In this document: piece after piece, positions 1 to 8,583 of the stretch
Layout of the letters: each line of letters starts with the position of its first letter
How positions within the stretch are numbered: position 1 is the stretch's first letter
Assembly (NCBI GenBank): GCA_017550525.1
Contig: JAFZOU010000037.1
Location: 1-64,000, forward strand
Reading direction: 5' to 3'
DNA length: 64,000 bases
Source of the DNA: Bacteroidales bacterium
GTDB lineage: Bacteria > Bacteroidota > Bacteroidia > Bacteroidales > UBA932
Translations under genes and position numbers: made by a program
The notes under the pieces: model-generated
The model's database searches: none
Told to the model about the DNA's origin: nothing
What the model saw: the letters and a program-made list of their open reading frames with translations, nothing else

Positions 1-80
1 ACGATGAAACCGTAACGGTTGAGCTTTTCGCCCTCAGCCGTCATTTTCTCGGTTACGATTGGCTTAATTAAAATACCCAT
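1..80 (-). CDS. rplW: 50S ribosomal protein L23, N-terminal part (cut by window edge)
   Basis: The minus strand reads from an ATG at 80 as MGILIKPIVTEKMTAEGEK, the start of bacterial L23, which binds 23S rRNA at the peptide exit tunnel. Only the first 26 codons lie in the window. It follows rplD by 13 bases, in the usual S10-operon order L3-L4-L23. Confidence 0.9.
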   Translation of the reverse strand, partial: MGILIKPIVTEKMTAEGEKLNRYGFI

Positions 81-93
81 TGTCTTTTCTCCT

Positions 94-720
94 TTACTTT
101 ACTCTTGCTGCGAGGATGTCCTGCACGCCGTCCACAAGCACCAGGGAATGGGCATTCATAATGGCGTAGGTATTGATCTCGTCAACGGTTATAACCTGCA
201 CATTGGGCAGATTGCGGGATGACAGGAAAATATTGTTGGAGTTCTCAGGAAGTACAACAAGAACCTTGCGCTCTCCGGCCTTGATGGCGGAAAGGATGTT
301 CTTGAGCTCCTTGGTCTTGGGAGCGTCCATTGCGAAGGGCTCCACAAGGGTGATCTTGCCTTCAGCGGCCTTGTAGGAAAGGGCGCTTACGCGAGCGAGC
401 TGCTTTACTTTCTTATTGAGCTTGAAGCGGTAATCGCGGGGCTTGGGGCCGAAAACATTGCCACCACCTACGAAGATACCAGCCTTGAGGGAGCCGTGAC
501 GTGCACCGCCGCCGCCCTTCTGGCGTCCGAGCTTCTTGGTGGAATATGCAACCTCACTGCGGTCCTTGGTCTTGGCAGTGCCCTGACGCTGAGCTGCGAG
601 GTACTGGAGAACATCCAGATAGATGACGTGGTCGTTGGGCTCTACGCCGAACACCTTCTCGTCAAGGACAACTTTCTTTCCTGAAAGTGTGCCGTCAATC
701 TTATAAACAGAAAGTTCCAT
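94..720 (-). CDS. rplD: 50S ribosomal protein L4
   Basis: This 208-residue protein is L4, an early-assembly 23S rRNA-binding protein whose loop lines the exit tunnel. The central basic glycine-rich loop (about residues 60-95, RQKGGGGARHGS then FGPKPRDYRFKLNKK) is the family's tunnel extension, and the C-terminal half is the Rossmann-like domain. The length is normal. It starts 3 bases after the rplC stop and is cotranscribed with it. In E. coli L4 represses its own operon; nothing in this sequence shows whether that holds here. Confidence 0.97.
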   Translation of the reverse strand: MELSVYKIDGTLSGKKVVLDEKVFGVEPNDHVIYLDVLQYLAAQRQGTAKTKDRSEVAYSTKKLGRQKGGGGARHGSLKAGIFVGGGNVFGPKPRDYRFKLNKKVKQLARVSALSYKAAEGKITLVEPFAMDAPKTKELKNILSAIKAGERKVLVVLPENSNNIFLSSRNLPNVQVITVDEINTYAIMNAHSLVLVDGVQDILAARVK

Positions 721-723
721 AGT

Positions 724-1350
724 TTAGTCCTCCAGAATTAAGTAAGAACCTTTGGCTCCGGGAACGGAACCCTTTACTACTACGAGGTTGCTCTCAGGGA
801 TAACTTTCAGAACCTCAAGGTTGAAAACCTTAACGCGCTCGTTACCCATGTGACCTGCCATACGCATTCCGGGGAATACGCGTGAAGGCCATGAGGAAGC
901 ACCCATGGAACCAGGGTGACGGAGACGGTTGTGCTGACCGTGGGTCACACCACCGACACCGGCGAATCCGTGGCGCTTAACTACGCCCTGGAAACCCTTA
1001 CCTTTAGAAGTACCAACAACGTCGATGAACTTGACATCCTCAGTGAAGATGTCAGAGACGGTGATGGTGTCTCCAAGCTTGACCTCTCCGGCGAAGTCTG
1101 CGGGGAATTCCACAAGCTTCTTCTTGGGAGTGGTGCCAGCCTTCTCAAAATGACCCTTCAGGGCCGCGCTTGTCCGTTTCTCTTTCTTTTCGTCATAGGC
1201 AAGCTGCACTGCTGCGTAACCATCGGTTTCCACGGTGCGGATTTGCGTGACAACACACGGACCAGCCTCGATGACGGTGCACGGTATATTCTTACCGTCG
1301 GCACCGAAGACGGAAATCATTCCGACTTTCTTTCCAATAATACCAGGCAT
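724..1350 (-). CDS. rplC: 50S ribosomal protein L3
   Basis: This 208-residue protein is L3, which sits near the peptidyl transferase centre. It starts [16 protein letters not shown] and contains the family block with [16 protein letters not shown] and [13 protein letters not shown], including the loop that reaches the active site. It is the first gene of the operon here. rpsJ (S10), which normally precedes rplC, is absent; upstream are a promoter, REP palindromes and a RAYT gene. Confidence 0.97.
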   Translation of the reverse strand: MPGIIGKKVGMISVFGADGKNIPCTVIEAGPCVVTQIRTVETDGYAAVQLAYDEKKEKRTSAALKGHFEKAGTTPKKKLVEFPADFAGEVKLGDTITVSDIFTEDVKFIDVVGTSKGKGFQGVVKRHGFAGVGGVTHGQHNRLRHPGSMGASSWPSRVFPGMRMAGHMGNERVKVFNLEVLKVIPESNLVVVKGSVPGAKGSYLILED

Positions 1351-1423
1351 TGGTGTTTGTTAATTAATTGTTTATTAATACTTTAACGCTAATTGTAGGC
1401 CTCTTGGGCACAATTGCGGACCG

Positions 1424-1454
1424 CAAAGATACGGATAATTATTTTATTTTCCAA
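1424..1454 (-). promoter_or_regulatory. Promoter of the rplC operon
   Basis: On the minus strand a TTG (1454-1452) lies 20 bases before a perfect TATCTTTG (1431-1424), the Bacteroidetes -33/-7 pattern. The predicted start is near 1420, giving a leader of about 70 nt before rplC, long for this window and able to hold a regulatory structure. Confidence 0.75.
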
Positions 1455-1538
1455 AAGTTATAAACATCATTTTCAACAACTTTCCCGGCGGCCCCTCGCT
1501 ACAGTCTTACCCCCTTTCCGTCATGCCCGTTTTCCGTC

Positions 1539-1559
1539 ATGCCCGATATAATCGGGCAT
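1539..1559. repeat. Palindrome at the end of the RAYT/REP region
   Basis: A 9-bp perfect stem ATGCCCGAT with loop ATA and ATCGGGCAT. It is preceded by two direct copies of TTCCGTCATGCCCG. There is no T-run, so it is more likely a small dispersed palindromic repeat than a classic terminator. With 1562-1604 (copies of TTGGACCTGG) it fills the gap between rplC and the RAYT gene. Confidence 0.55.
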
Positions 1560-1605
1560 CTCTTGGACCTGGCCCACCGCATTGTTGGACCTGGTCCACC
1601 CTCCC

Positions 1606-1705
1606 GGTACTGAGCACGTACGATTAACGCCGAAAGTGCACGTTGTGAGTACCCGGCGGTACTGAGCGCGTACGTTTAGTGCCGATAGTGTACGCTGTGA
1701 GTACC
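1606..1705. repeat. REP family 1, left array (two 48-bp units)
   Basis: Units at 1606-1653 and 1658-1705 run from GGTACTGAG to GAGTACC and can fold on themselves (ends GGTACT/AGTACC, inner CGTAC/GTACG-type arms). Similar units lie on the other side of the RAYT gene at 2871-3018. A REP array on both sides of a RAYT is the expected arrangement for a transposase and its non-autonomous REPs. Confidence 0.8.
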
Positions 1706-1717
1706 ATCGGCCTACAT

Positions 1718-2632
1718 TCAGCGTAATTCTTTGGAGGCAAGGAGTTGCCGGACGGTCTTTTCCTTAATATATATTGATTTTGAGATCTGATAGGAGTTCA
1801 GCCCGTAGTCACGGCTGAGGATTATGACCATCTTTCCCCTGTCTTCTTCAGACAACTGACTAAGTTCCCTGCCGGAGAACCTTTTTTGCAGTACGTGGGA
1901 CACTATTCCTTCTATCTCACTCTTGTTGAATTCCTGCAGTTCCCCCAGCCTCCCTGCAATTTGGAACATAACTTCATAGTCTTTTACCAGGGCTGTCTGC
2001 AAATCCTTAGGTTCCGGAAACAGTCTCATCACAAGAGATGTGTCCACAAATGATCCGGGATGTAGGCCGATATACGGATTGACCACCCACTCCTCAGGCA
2101 GGGCGTCCTGGCCCAGAAGGAGCCGCCTCCTCTGGCGGCAGGAAATCTGCCCGGCGAGTATTCCGTCCACAAGCTTCGAGACGTCAGAATGATAAAGCCA
2201 CGCAGAACTCCAAAGGTATCCGCCTACTACTCCAAGTCCTTTCTCAAGGCAATTCCTGAGCACATAAACTATCTCTGAACGCATCTGCCCTTCAGATTCT
2301 ATCGGCACCAATTTAAACCAATAGTCTTCAGGCAATGGGCTGTACCCGTCCTTGACAAGTCTCAGCGACAGTTTCCTTTTCAAATAATCAAAGGCCTTAA
2401 GACAGTCTATCCCTGTGCCGCTGAGTATTATATGGATATGGTTGGGCATCAACGTAAACGCATATATCCGCACCCCATAGAGGATACTGATAAGCCCCAT
2501 AAGGAACATCCCAAACGCAAATTGCCGGGCATTATTGAAAATGAGTCCACCCTTGAGCCCATCAGTGCAGAAATGGTAATAACCTTTCTTTAGCGTGCGG
2601 TATTCCTCCCGCCTTTTTTGACTTGCTTTCAT
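1718..2632 (-). CDS. REP-associated tyrosine transposase (RAYT, Y1/HUH family)
   Basis: About 304 residues from the ATG at 2632. The frame stays open to 2752, but the family block starts only after this Met (GYYHFCTDGLKGGLIFNN). The HUH metal-binding motif is LMPNHIHIILSG, and a candidate nucleophile Tyr lies in IVYVLRNCLEKG. The C-terminus (about the last 35 residues) has a helix-turn-helix-like segment, GLNSYQISKSIYIKEKTVRQ, that may read the REP. RAYTs are single-copy relatives of IS200/IS605 transposases that move or maintain REP palindromes. Arrays of one REP family flank this gene on both sides, which supports the assignment. There are no IS ends, so this is a resident REPtron and not a complete IS. 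Confidence 0.85.
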   Translation of the reverse strand: MKASQKRREEYRTLKKGYYHFCTDGLKGGLIFNNARQFAFGMFLMGLISILYGVRIYAFTLMPNHIHIILSGTGIDCLKAFDYLKRKLSLRLVKDGYSPLPEDYWFKLVPIESEGQMRSEIVYVLRNCLEKGLGVVGGYLWSSAWLYHSDVSKLVDGILAGQISCRQRRRLLLGQDALPEEWVVNPYIGLHPGSFVDTSLVMRLFPEPKDLQTALVKDYEVMFQIAGRLGELQEFNKSEIEGIVSHVLQKRFSGRELSQLSEEDRGKMVIILSRDYGLNSYQISKSIYIKEKTVRQLLASKELR

Positions 2633-2850
2633 AGCGCAAAGGAAAAAAGAATTATCCGTTTCAGCCAGATGAAACGTTTCTTTTTTCTGAAACGGCACTA
2701 CAGTCCATTCTGATGGCGTTTTCTTCCCTCCGGGTGGGACTAAAACCGCCATTTAGGGATGAATGACGTGTTTTTTTGCATTTATGGGGCGAAGAACGCA
2801 CATTATTTTTGCAATCCTCCGCCATTTTTTCACTTAACCCTCCTATAGTT

Positions 2851-3018
2851 GGACCTGGTCCACCCCTCCAGTACTGAGCACGTACGTTTAATGCCGATAG
2901 TGTACGTGGGAAGTACCCGGTGGTACTGAGCACGTACGTTTAAGGCCAATAGTGTACGTGGTGAGTACCTCGGAGTACTGAGCGTGTGCGTTTGGGGAGT
3001 AACGTGCACGTGATGAGG
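2851..3018. repeat. REP family 1, right array
   Basis: A GGACCTGGTCC palindrome (2851-2861) is followed by 48-bp-type units at about 2871-2917 and 2922-2969 and a decayed third unit at about 2973-3018. They match the units at 1606-1705. No gene is evident between 2753 and 3109 apart from these repeats and promoters. Confidence 0.8.
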
Positions 3019-3050
3019 ACTTTTTTACTATCTTTGTATGACGCGTGGGG

Positions 3051-3076
3051 CTATCCCCATTTATTGGGATTGACCA
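3051..3076. promoter_or_regulatory. Operator-like 26-bp box shared with the feoAB promoter
   Basis: These 26 bases are identical, on the opposite strand, to 63964-63989 upstream of feoAB. They contain an 18-bp near-perfect dyad, ATCCCCATTTATTGGGAT, whose right edge overlaps the -33 TTG of the TonB-operon promoter. The dyad has the same position relative to the promoter in both places. A shared repressor or activator site is the simplest reading; the regulator is unknown. Confidence 0.6.
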
Positions 3077-3100
3077 AAACCGCTTTATGGGTTAATTTTG
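3070..3100 (+). promoter_or_regulatory. Promoter of the TonB receptor operon
   Basis: TTG (3070-3072), a 20-bp spacer and TAATTTTG (3093-3100) fit the Bacteroidetes consensus. The predicted start is about 3105, so the leader before ATG 3110 would be only about 5 nt. A second -7-like box, TATCTTTG, lies at 3029-3036 without a clear -33. Confidence 0.75.
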
Positions 3101-3109
3101 CACGCTGGA

Positions 3110-5893
3110 ATGAAACGTACAATCATCATCATACTCCTTATGCTTCTGGTGGCGGCAAGCGCGGCGGCCCAGAGGCTGGAGATAAGCGGTAAGGTGCTGG
3201 AGGCGGGAACGGACCTGCCGGTGCCGGGGGCCATAGTGCGGCTGGATGAGAATTACGTATGGGCCGTGACGGATGAAGATGGCGCATTTGCGCTGGAGGG
3301 CGTCCAGAAGGGAACATACACACTGGAGGCTTCCTGCCTTGGATACGTTACATACAGCCGCGAGATAAAATTGAAGGGAGACCTCGGGGGCCTTGTGATA
3401 AGGATTGCCCCCAGCACCCTGGCACTTAAGGAAGTGGTGGTAACGGCCGAAACCTCCAAGGACAACCTCAACACCACTCAGAAGATCGGCCGTACGGCCC
3501 TGGACCATCTGCAGATGAGCGGAATGGACGGCATTGGAGCCCTCCTTCCCGGAGGTAAAACCATTAACCCGGACCTTACCCAGGACAACGCCCTGTCGCT
3601 GCGCGCAGCAGGCTCAGATGCCGGCAACGCCGCGTTCTCCACGGCCGTGGAGGTGAACGGCGTGCGCATGGGAGACAACGCCAACTTCTCTGCGATGGCA
3701 GGTATCGGCACCAGGAGTATCTCTGTTGAGAATATTGAGAGCGTGGAAGTAATAACTGGCGTACCAAGCGCAGAATACGGAGACCTTGGTAGCGGCATGG
3801 TGAGAGTCACCACCAAGAAGGGCCGCACGCCCTGGAACATAGTGTTTGCGGTGAATCCGCGCACCTATGAGGTATCGGCCTCAAAGGGTTTTGAAATTGG
3901 AAAGGGCGTGATGAACGTGGGCCTTGAATGGGCCAACGCCACCTCCAAACTCAACTCACCTTATACTTCATACACGCGCAGGGGCTTCACCCTGGATTAC
4001 ACCCGCACCTTCGCAAAGGTGCTGCGCCTGGAGGCCGGCCTGAACGGAAACATAGGCGGCATGAACTCCAAGAGCGACCCTGACGCATTCTCGGAGGCCT
4101 ACTCCAAGGTGAGCGACAACCTTCTCACGCCGCATTTCAAACTCACCTGGCTCCTCAACAAAAGCTGGGTCACAAACCTTACGCTGGAAGGCAGCGTCTA
4201 TTTCCACGACACCCGCTCGCTGGACCACGCTTACAACTCCCACGCGGCCGTCCTTCCGGCGGTACACGCCACCCAAATTGGTTATTGGATGGCCGATGCC
4301 CTCCCCACCACCTACTACTCCGACCAGGTTGTGGACTCCAAGGAGTTGGATTATTCCGCCTCCCTCAAGTATCACTGGCTGCATCATTGGGGCGCCGTCA
4401 AGAACGTCCTCAAGGCCGGCGTGCAGTGGAAGGCCGATGGTAACGTGGGCCGCGGAGAGTGGTATGAGGATCCCCGCCTTGCCGCCAACGGATACCGCTC
4501 CAGGCCTTACTCCGATTACCCCTACATGCACACGGTTTCAGGCTTCCTGGAGGACAATGTAACCATCCCTATCGGCCGCACAAAACTTAATCTTATGGCG
4601 GGCCTCAGGTATGAGAACGTGTTTGTGGCCGGGTCCATGTATAACGGCCTTAATATACTCTCCCCGCGTTTCAACGCCAAGTGGGAGCTTTCAAAAAGCG
4701 TTTCCCTCCGCGGCGGCTGGGGCGTTGCCGGAAAACTCCCCTCCTTCTACATCCTCTACCCCAAGCCGGAATACAGGGACATCCGCACAATTGACTACTC
4801 CCACGGAAGTTCCGCCTCCTATATCTATTATACGCAGCCCTACCGGATGGAGTACAATCCTGAGCTCAGGTGGCAGCGGAACCAGAACGCGGAAGTGGGC
4901 CTTGATGTGGACTGGAAAGGCTTCAAGATTGGCCTTGTAGGCTTCAGCAACATCACCAAGGCACCGTATGAGATGGGAACGGTTTACACCCCCTTCTCCT
5001 ATAATATATATCAGGTGCCCGCAGGATACACAATGCCGGATAATCCTCAGGTGCAGGTGGACCACCAGACCGGCATGGTCTACTTCATGGATCCGGAAGG
5101 GTACTACGTGCCGTCGGAGCTTAAGCTCACGGACCGTTCCTTTGCCGCGGCCCGCCGTCAGGAGAACGGGGCCGATATCCACCGCTACGGCATGGAACTC
5201 ACAGTTGACTTCCCGGAAATCAGGCCCATCAAGACCACCTTCCGCCTGGACGCCGCCTGGAACCACACGCAGTACACATCCAACGTTTCTTCAAACCTTT
5301 ACAGGGACGGATGGTCCCACAGTACGCTGCCCGGAAGGTCTTACGAATATGCCGCTGTGTACCGCGGCGGCACCAACGTGTACAACGGCCGCATCACGGA
5401 CAACGTAGACGCTAACCTCACCGCCATCACCCACATCCCAAGGGCACGCATGGTAATCACCGTACGCCTTGAGGCGGCGCTTCTTAGAAATTCCCGCTAC
5501 ACGTCCGACAAAGCCTTCACCTTGGACGACAAAGGGAACCGGACCGGCGGGAACATCCTTGACGGCAATTCCTACACGGCAATATATCCGGAAGCCTATA
5601 TGGACCTTGACGGAGTGGTACATCCTTGGACCGCTGAATCGGCCCAGGATCCTGCCCTCCAGAGGCTCATCATACGCTCCGGCAACATCTACACATTCGC
5701 ACAGGACGGATACAGTCCCTACATGTGCGCAAACCTCAGCGTGACAAAGGAGATAGGAAGCCACGTTTCCCTGTCCTTCTTTGCCAATAACTTCACAAAC
5801 GCCCGCCCCATGGTCACAAGCCGCGCAACAGGCGTCAGCGCAATTTTCACCCCTAACTTCTATTACGGACTCCGATGCAGAATAAAATTCTAG
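3110..5893 (+). CDS. TonB-dependent outer-membrane receptor
   Basis: 927 residues from ATG 3110. An in-frame TTG at 3098 lies inside the -7 box and is rejected. A signal peptide (MKRTIIIILLMLLVAAS) is followed by a carboxypeptidase-regulatory-like domain (about 20-100), a plug (about 115-230, with VEVITGVPSAEYGDLGSGMV) and a beta-barrel ending in aromatic FYYGLRCRIKF. It imports a ligand across the outer membrane using TonB energy. The ligand is not readable from the sequence. It is not SusC-type, as no SusD follows. The next genes encode a DUF4876 lipoprotein and a DUF6850 barrel, a recurrent Bacteroidales trio. The shared box with feoAB suggests a metal- or haem-related role, but that is inference. 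Confidence 0.92.
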   Translation: MKRTIIIILLMLLVAASAAAQRLEISGKVLEAGTDLPVPGAIVRLDENYVWAVTDEDGAFALEGVQKGTYTLEASCLGYVTYSREIKLKGDLGGLVIRIAPSTLALKEVVVTAETSKDNLNTTQKIGRTALDHLQMSGMDGIGALLPGGKTINPDLTQDNALSLRAAGSDAGNAAFSTAVEVNGVRMGDNANFSAMAGIGTRSISVENIESVEVITGVPSAEYGDLGSGMVRVTTKKGRTPWNIVFAVNPRTYEVSASKGFEIGKGVMNVGLEWANATSKLNSPYTSYTRRGFTLDYTRTFAKVLRLEAGLNGNIGGMNSKSDPDAFSEAYSKVSDNLLTPHFKLTWLLNKSWVTNLTLEGSVYFHDTRSLDHAYNSHAAVLPAVHATQIGYWMADALPTTYYSDQVVDSKELDYSASLKYHWLHHWGAVKNVLKAGVQWKADGNVGRGEWYEDPRLAANGYRSRPYSDYPYMHTVSGFLEDNVTIPIGRTKLNLMAGLRYENVFVAGSMYNGLNILSPRFNAKWELSKSVSLRGGWGVAGKLPSFYILYPKPEYRDIRTIDYSHGSSASYIYYTQPYRMEYNPELRWQRNQNAEVGLDVDWKGFKIGLVGFSNITKAPYEMGTVYTPFSYNIYQVPAGYTMPDNPQVQVDHQTGMVYFMDPEGYYVPSELKLTDRSFAAARRQENGADIHRYGMELTVDFPEIRPIKTTFRLDAAWNHTQYTSNVSSNLYRDGWSHSTLPGRSYEYAAVYRGGTNVYNGRITDNVDANLTAITHIPRARMVITVRLEAALLRNSRYTSDKAFTLDDKGNRTGGNILDGNSYTAIYPEAYMDLDGVVHPWTAESAQDPALQRLIIRSGNIYTFAQDGYSPYMCANLSVTKEIGSHVSLSFFANNFTNARPMVTSRATGVSAIFTPNFYYGLRCRIKF

Positions 5894-7077
5894 GTTTATT
5901 TGCCGCCCTGGTCCTTGTGGCCGGCTGTATGGACAACGGAGAACCGTATGCCCCGGGCAGCCTCAACATCCTCACGGTAAAGGCCGTGTATCCTGACGGC
6001 ATCGCCGCAAAAGGCGGCGCCACCGTATCCGTTGTGGAAGTGTCCGGCATCACTTCATACACGGTCAGTACGGGGGCCGATGGCAGCGTTGTCACGGAGG
6101 TTCCAAACGGAATCTACCGCATAACCGTAAGGGACCGGAATGAAGATTTCGTGTTCAACGCCACAAAGGACAAGCTCCTCATTTCCAATGAGAATGTAAG
6201 CCTTGACATGGAGCTCAAGGCATCCAAGGCCGGCGCCATAGTTGTGAAGGAAATCTACTGCGGAGGCTGCTCCAAGGCCCCCAAGGAGGGAACTTATCAG
6301 AGCGACAAATACATCATCCTCCACAATAACAGCCTGGACACGGAATATCTTGACGGCCTTTGCATGGGAACCCTTTCCCCATACAACAGCAATGCTGCAA
6401 ATCCCTGGGTGGTGGACGGAAATCTTCCGGATTTCCTCCCTGTAATCCAGGCCGTCCTGGCCATTCCCGGACGCGGCACGGATTTCCCGCTAGAGCCGGG
6501 AGAAGATGCCGTGATAGCCCTTAACTGTGCCATAGACCACACTGCGGAATATCCGCTTTCTGTCAATCTGAACAGGCCAGACGTATTTGCGCTCTATGAC
6601 TCCGTCCTCTTCCCAAACGCCTCCTACCATCCGGCTCCAGGGCCCCTTGTCCAGACGGCAAGGTATCTTGACATCATAATAAAGACCGGTCAGGCAAACG
6701 CCTACACCCTTTCAGTCAACTCCCCCACTTTTGTCCTGTTCAGGGCACCCTCAGGCGTGAATATCAGGGATTATGTGCAGCTCTCAGAGCATCAGCCGCA
6801 GGTTCCCGGAAGCAACGAAAAAGTGGTTGCAATCCCCCAGGACTGGGTAGTGGACGGAGTGGAAGTATTCAACGGCGGCTCCTCCGGCGACCAGAAGCGC
6901 CTCCCCGCCACCATTGACGCCGGCGCGGTATCGCTGAGTGAGACCTACAAGGGCCGCACGCTTATGAGGAAGGCCGATGAATCCCTCTCGGAAGAACAGG
7001 GATTCGAGGTCCTTCAGGACACCAACAATTCAACAGAAGACTTTTATGAACGCGAGACACAGTCACTTCACCAGTAG
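5875..7077 (+). CDS. DUF4876 lipoprotein
   Basis: 400 residues with a lipoprotein signal (LVLVAGC, Cys about 18), so probably anchored in the outer membrane. An N-terminal beta-sandwich of carboxypeptidase-regulatory type (about 25-105, with VSTGADGSVVTEVPNG) precedes the DUF4876 region, which has YIILHNNSLDTEYLDGLCMG. The start overlaps the receptor by 19 bases, implying translational coupling. DUF4876 proteins are usually found next to a TonB receptor, so a surface ligand-binding partner is plausible. No enzyme motif is seen. Confidence 0.8.
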   Translation: MQNKILGLFAALVLVAGCMDNGEPYAPGSLNILTVKAVYPDGIAAKGGATVSVVEVSGITSYTVSTGADGSVVTEVPNGIYRITVRDRNEDFVFNATKDKLLISNENVSLDMELKASKAGAIVVKEIYCGGCSKAPKEGTYQSDKYIILHNNSLDTEYLDGLCMGTLSPYNSNAANPWVVDGNLPDFLPVIQAVLAIPGRGTDFPLEPGEDAVIALNCAIDHTAEYPLSVNLNRPDVFALYDSVLFPNASYHPAPGPLVQTARYLDIIIKTGQANAYTLSVNSPTFVLFRAPSGVNIRDYVQLSEHQPQVPGSNEKVVAIPQDWVVDGVEVFNGGSSGDQKRLPATIDAGAVSLSETYKGRTLMRKADESLSEEQGFEVLQDTNNSTEDFYERETQSLHQ

Positions 7078-8569
7078 AGTTCTGCTGGCCATCCTGGGCG
7101 TGTGTCTATGCGCTCAGGCCGCCTCTGCCCAGGGTCACTGGGGAGAGGGCATCAACATAGCCGGAGAGGCCGTAAACGCAGGTCTTGGCCATGAGGCCGA
7201 AGCCTCCGTGGGCGGCACGTTCACCTCCGGAAACTTCCGCTCCCCTTCCATGGGAAAGACCGTCTGGAGTACCAAGGCGGAGGCCGCGGCAACATCGGCC
7301 TTTGAAGACCTATATCTTACCGGCGTCTTTGGATTTGACCTTTCCTACGGTAAGGGAATGATGGGTTCCATGTTCTCAGACCCCGGATTCTATCCCATAG
7401 ACGTGCTGGAATTCACCCCCGGAGACAAGGTGAAGCAGACCTACACCATAGGCGGCGGCTTCGCCTGGAAAAACGGCAGCCGCTGGACTCCCGGCGCCAC
7501 GGCCTCATTCCAGGGCGTGAACTACGCAAAGCGCAAGGACCTCCGCCACACCACCTACAGGCAGGAATTTGAGATTGCCCCTTCCGTCCACTACTGGGGA
7601 GACGCCTTTGAAGCGGGCCTCACAGGCATTTTCCGCAAGGACTCGGAATTCATCACCGCAGAGCAGGTGGGCCAGGCCAAGGCCGATTCCTACATGGCAT
7701 TCCTGGACAAGAGCATGCGCTACGGCACCATGCAGGTTTGGGACGGCAGCGGCATCCACCTCAATGAACCAGGCGTAAACCGCCTCCCCGTGAAGCAGTA
7801 CACCTACGGCGCGGCCCTCCAGGCCAGCTACGGAAAACTCCTTTACGGAGACCTCCAGTACACACATTCTATCGGCGAGGTTGGGGAAAAAGGCTACAAC
7901 TGGTTCCGCTTCCCCGGCAATAACCTTGAGACAAAACTCATCCTCACCCTCCCCGGAGACGGCATGATCCATAACATAACGGCAAGTTATGAGTGGCATT
8001 CCATGGAGAACTATGAAACCGTCACGGAGAAAGTTACTGAGGGCGGCGTCACAACTCCCCGCACACACGGAAGCAACATCATCTACAGGCATAAGGATAT
8101 GACCGCCGGTGTGCAGTATGCCCTTGGCCACAAAAACGGCTGGAGGGCCATGGGCGGCATTTCCTTCGACCACGCCCGGGACCTAAGCACCCTCATGTAC
8201 CCTTATTATGACGACGACCGCTCCCTGCATATGAGCCTGAACGCAGGCGGTGCGGTGGCCGTAGGCCGGTTCCTCATAAGGGGTAACGTGAAGTATGTCC
8301 AGAAGATTGGAGAGCACAGCCATGTTGTGGATGTAGCCGATGCCTCCCTTGGCGTCAAAGAGCCGCCCACCCGCCTCCAGGACTGGTGGGACAGGGAGCA
8401 GGAAGCGGCCGATGCAACAAGGTTCGTCCTTATAGCGGCCGTCAGGTACAGCTTCCCAAGCGGCATTTACCTTGAGGCCAACACCTTCTGGATCCACGCC
8501 TTCAAAGTGGTCCTCCTTTCCGGCAATGACCGCCAGACATCAGGCCTTAAACTCGGTTATAATTTTTAA
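7046..8569 (+). CDS. DUF6850 outer-membrane beta-barrel protein
   Basis: 507 residues from ATG 7046, which overlaps the previous gene by 32 bases. A longer reading from 6977 lacks a signal peptide at its start. The signal peptide ends ASAQG. The rest is amphipathic beta-strand-rich sequence with many aromatic residues and a terminal strand LGYNF, typical of an outer-membrane barrel. It matches the DUF6850 protein that accompanies TonB/DUF4876 pairs. The role is unknown; a porin or assembly partner for the receptor complex is a guess. Confidence 0.75.
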   Translation: MNARHSHFTSRVLLAILGVCLCAQAASAQGHWGEGINIAGEAVNAGLGHEAEASVGGTFTSGNFRSPSMGKTVWSTKAEAAATSAFEDLYLTGVFGFDLSYGKGMMGSMFSDPGFYPIDVLEFTPGDKVKQTYTIGGGFAWKNGSRWTPGATASFQGVNYAKRKDLRHTTYRQEFEIAPSVHYWGDAFEAGLTGIFRKDSEFITAEQVGQAKADSYMAFLDKSMRYGTMQVWDGSGIHLNEPGVNRLPVKQYTYGAALQASYGKLLYGDLQYTHSIGEVGEKGYNWFRFPGNNLETKLILTLPGDGMIHNITASYEWHSMENYETVTEKVTEGGVTTPRTHGSNIIYRHKDMTAGVQYALGHKNGWRAMGGISFDHARDLSTLMYPYYDDDRSLHMSLNAGGAVAVGRFLIRGNVKYVQKIGEHSHVVDVADASLGVKEPPTRLQDWWDREQEAADATRFVLIAAVRYSFPSGIYLEANTFWIHAFKVVLLSGNDRQTSGLKLGYNF

Positions 8570-8583
8570 TCTATATGATGCTT

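Noticed and set aside
916..1386. 156-codon plus-strand open frame opposite rplC
   Set aside because: It is the antisense shadow of the conserved L3 gene and has no family features.
2661..2933. 90-codon minus-strand frame upstream of RAYT 1
   Set aside because: It runs through REP palindromes and overlaps the 5' extension of the RAYT; no recognisable protein.
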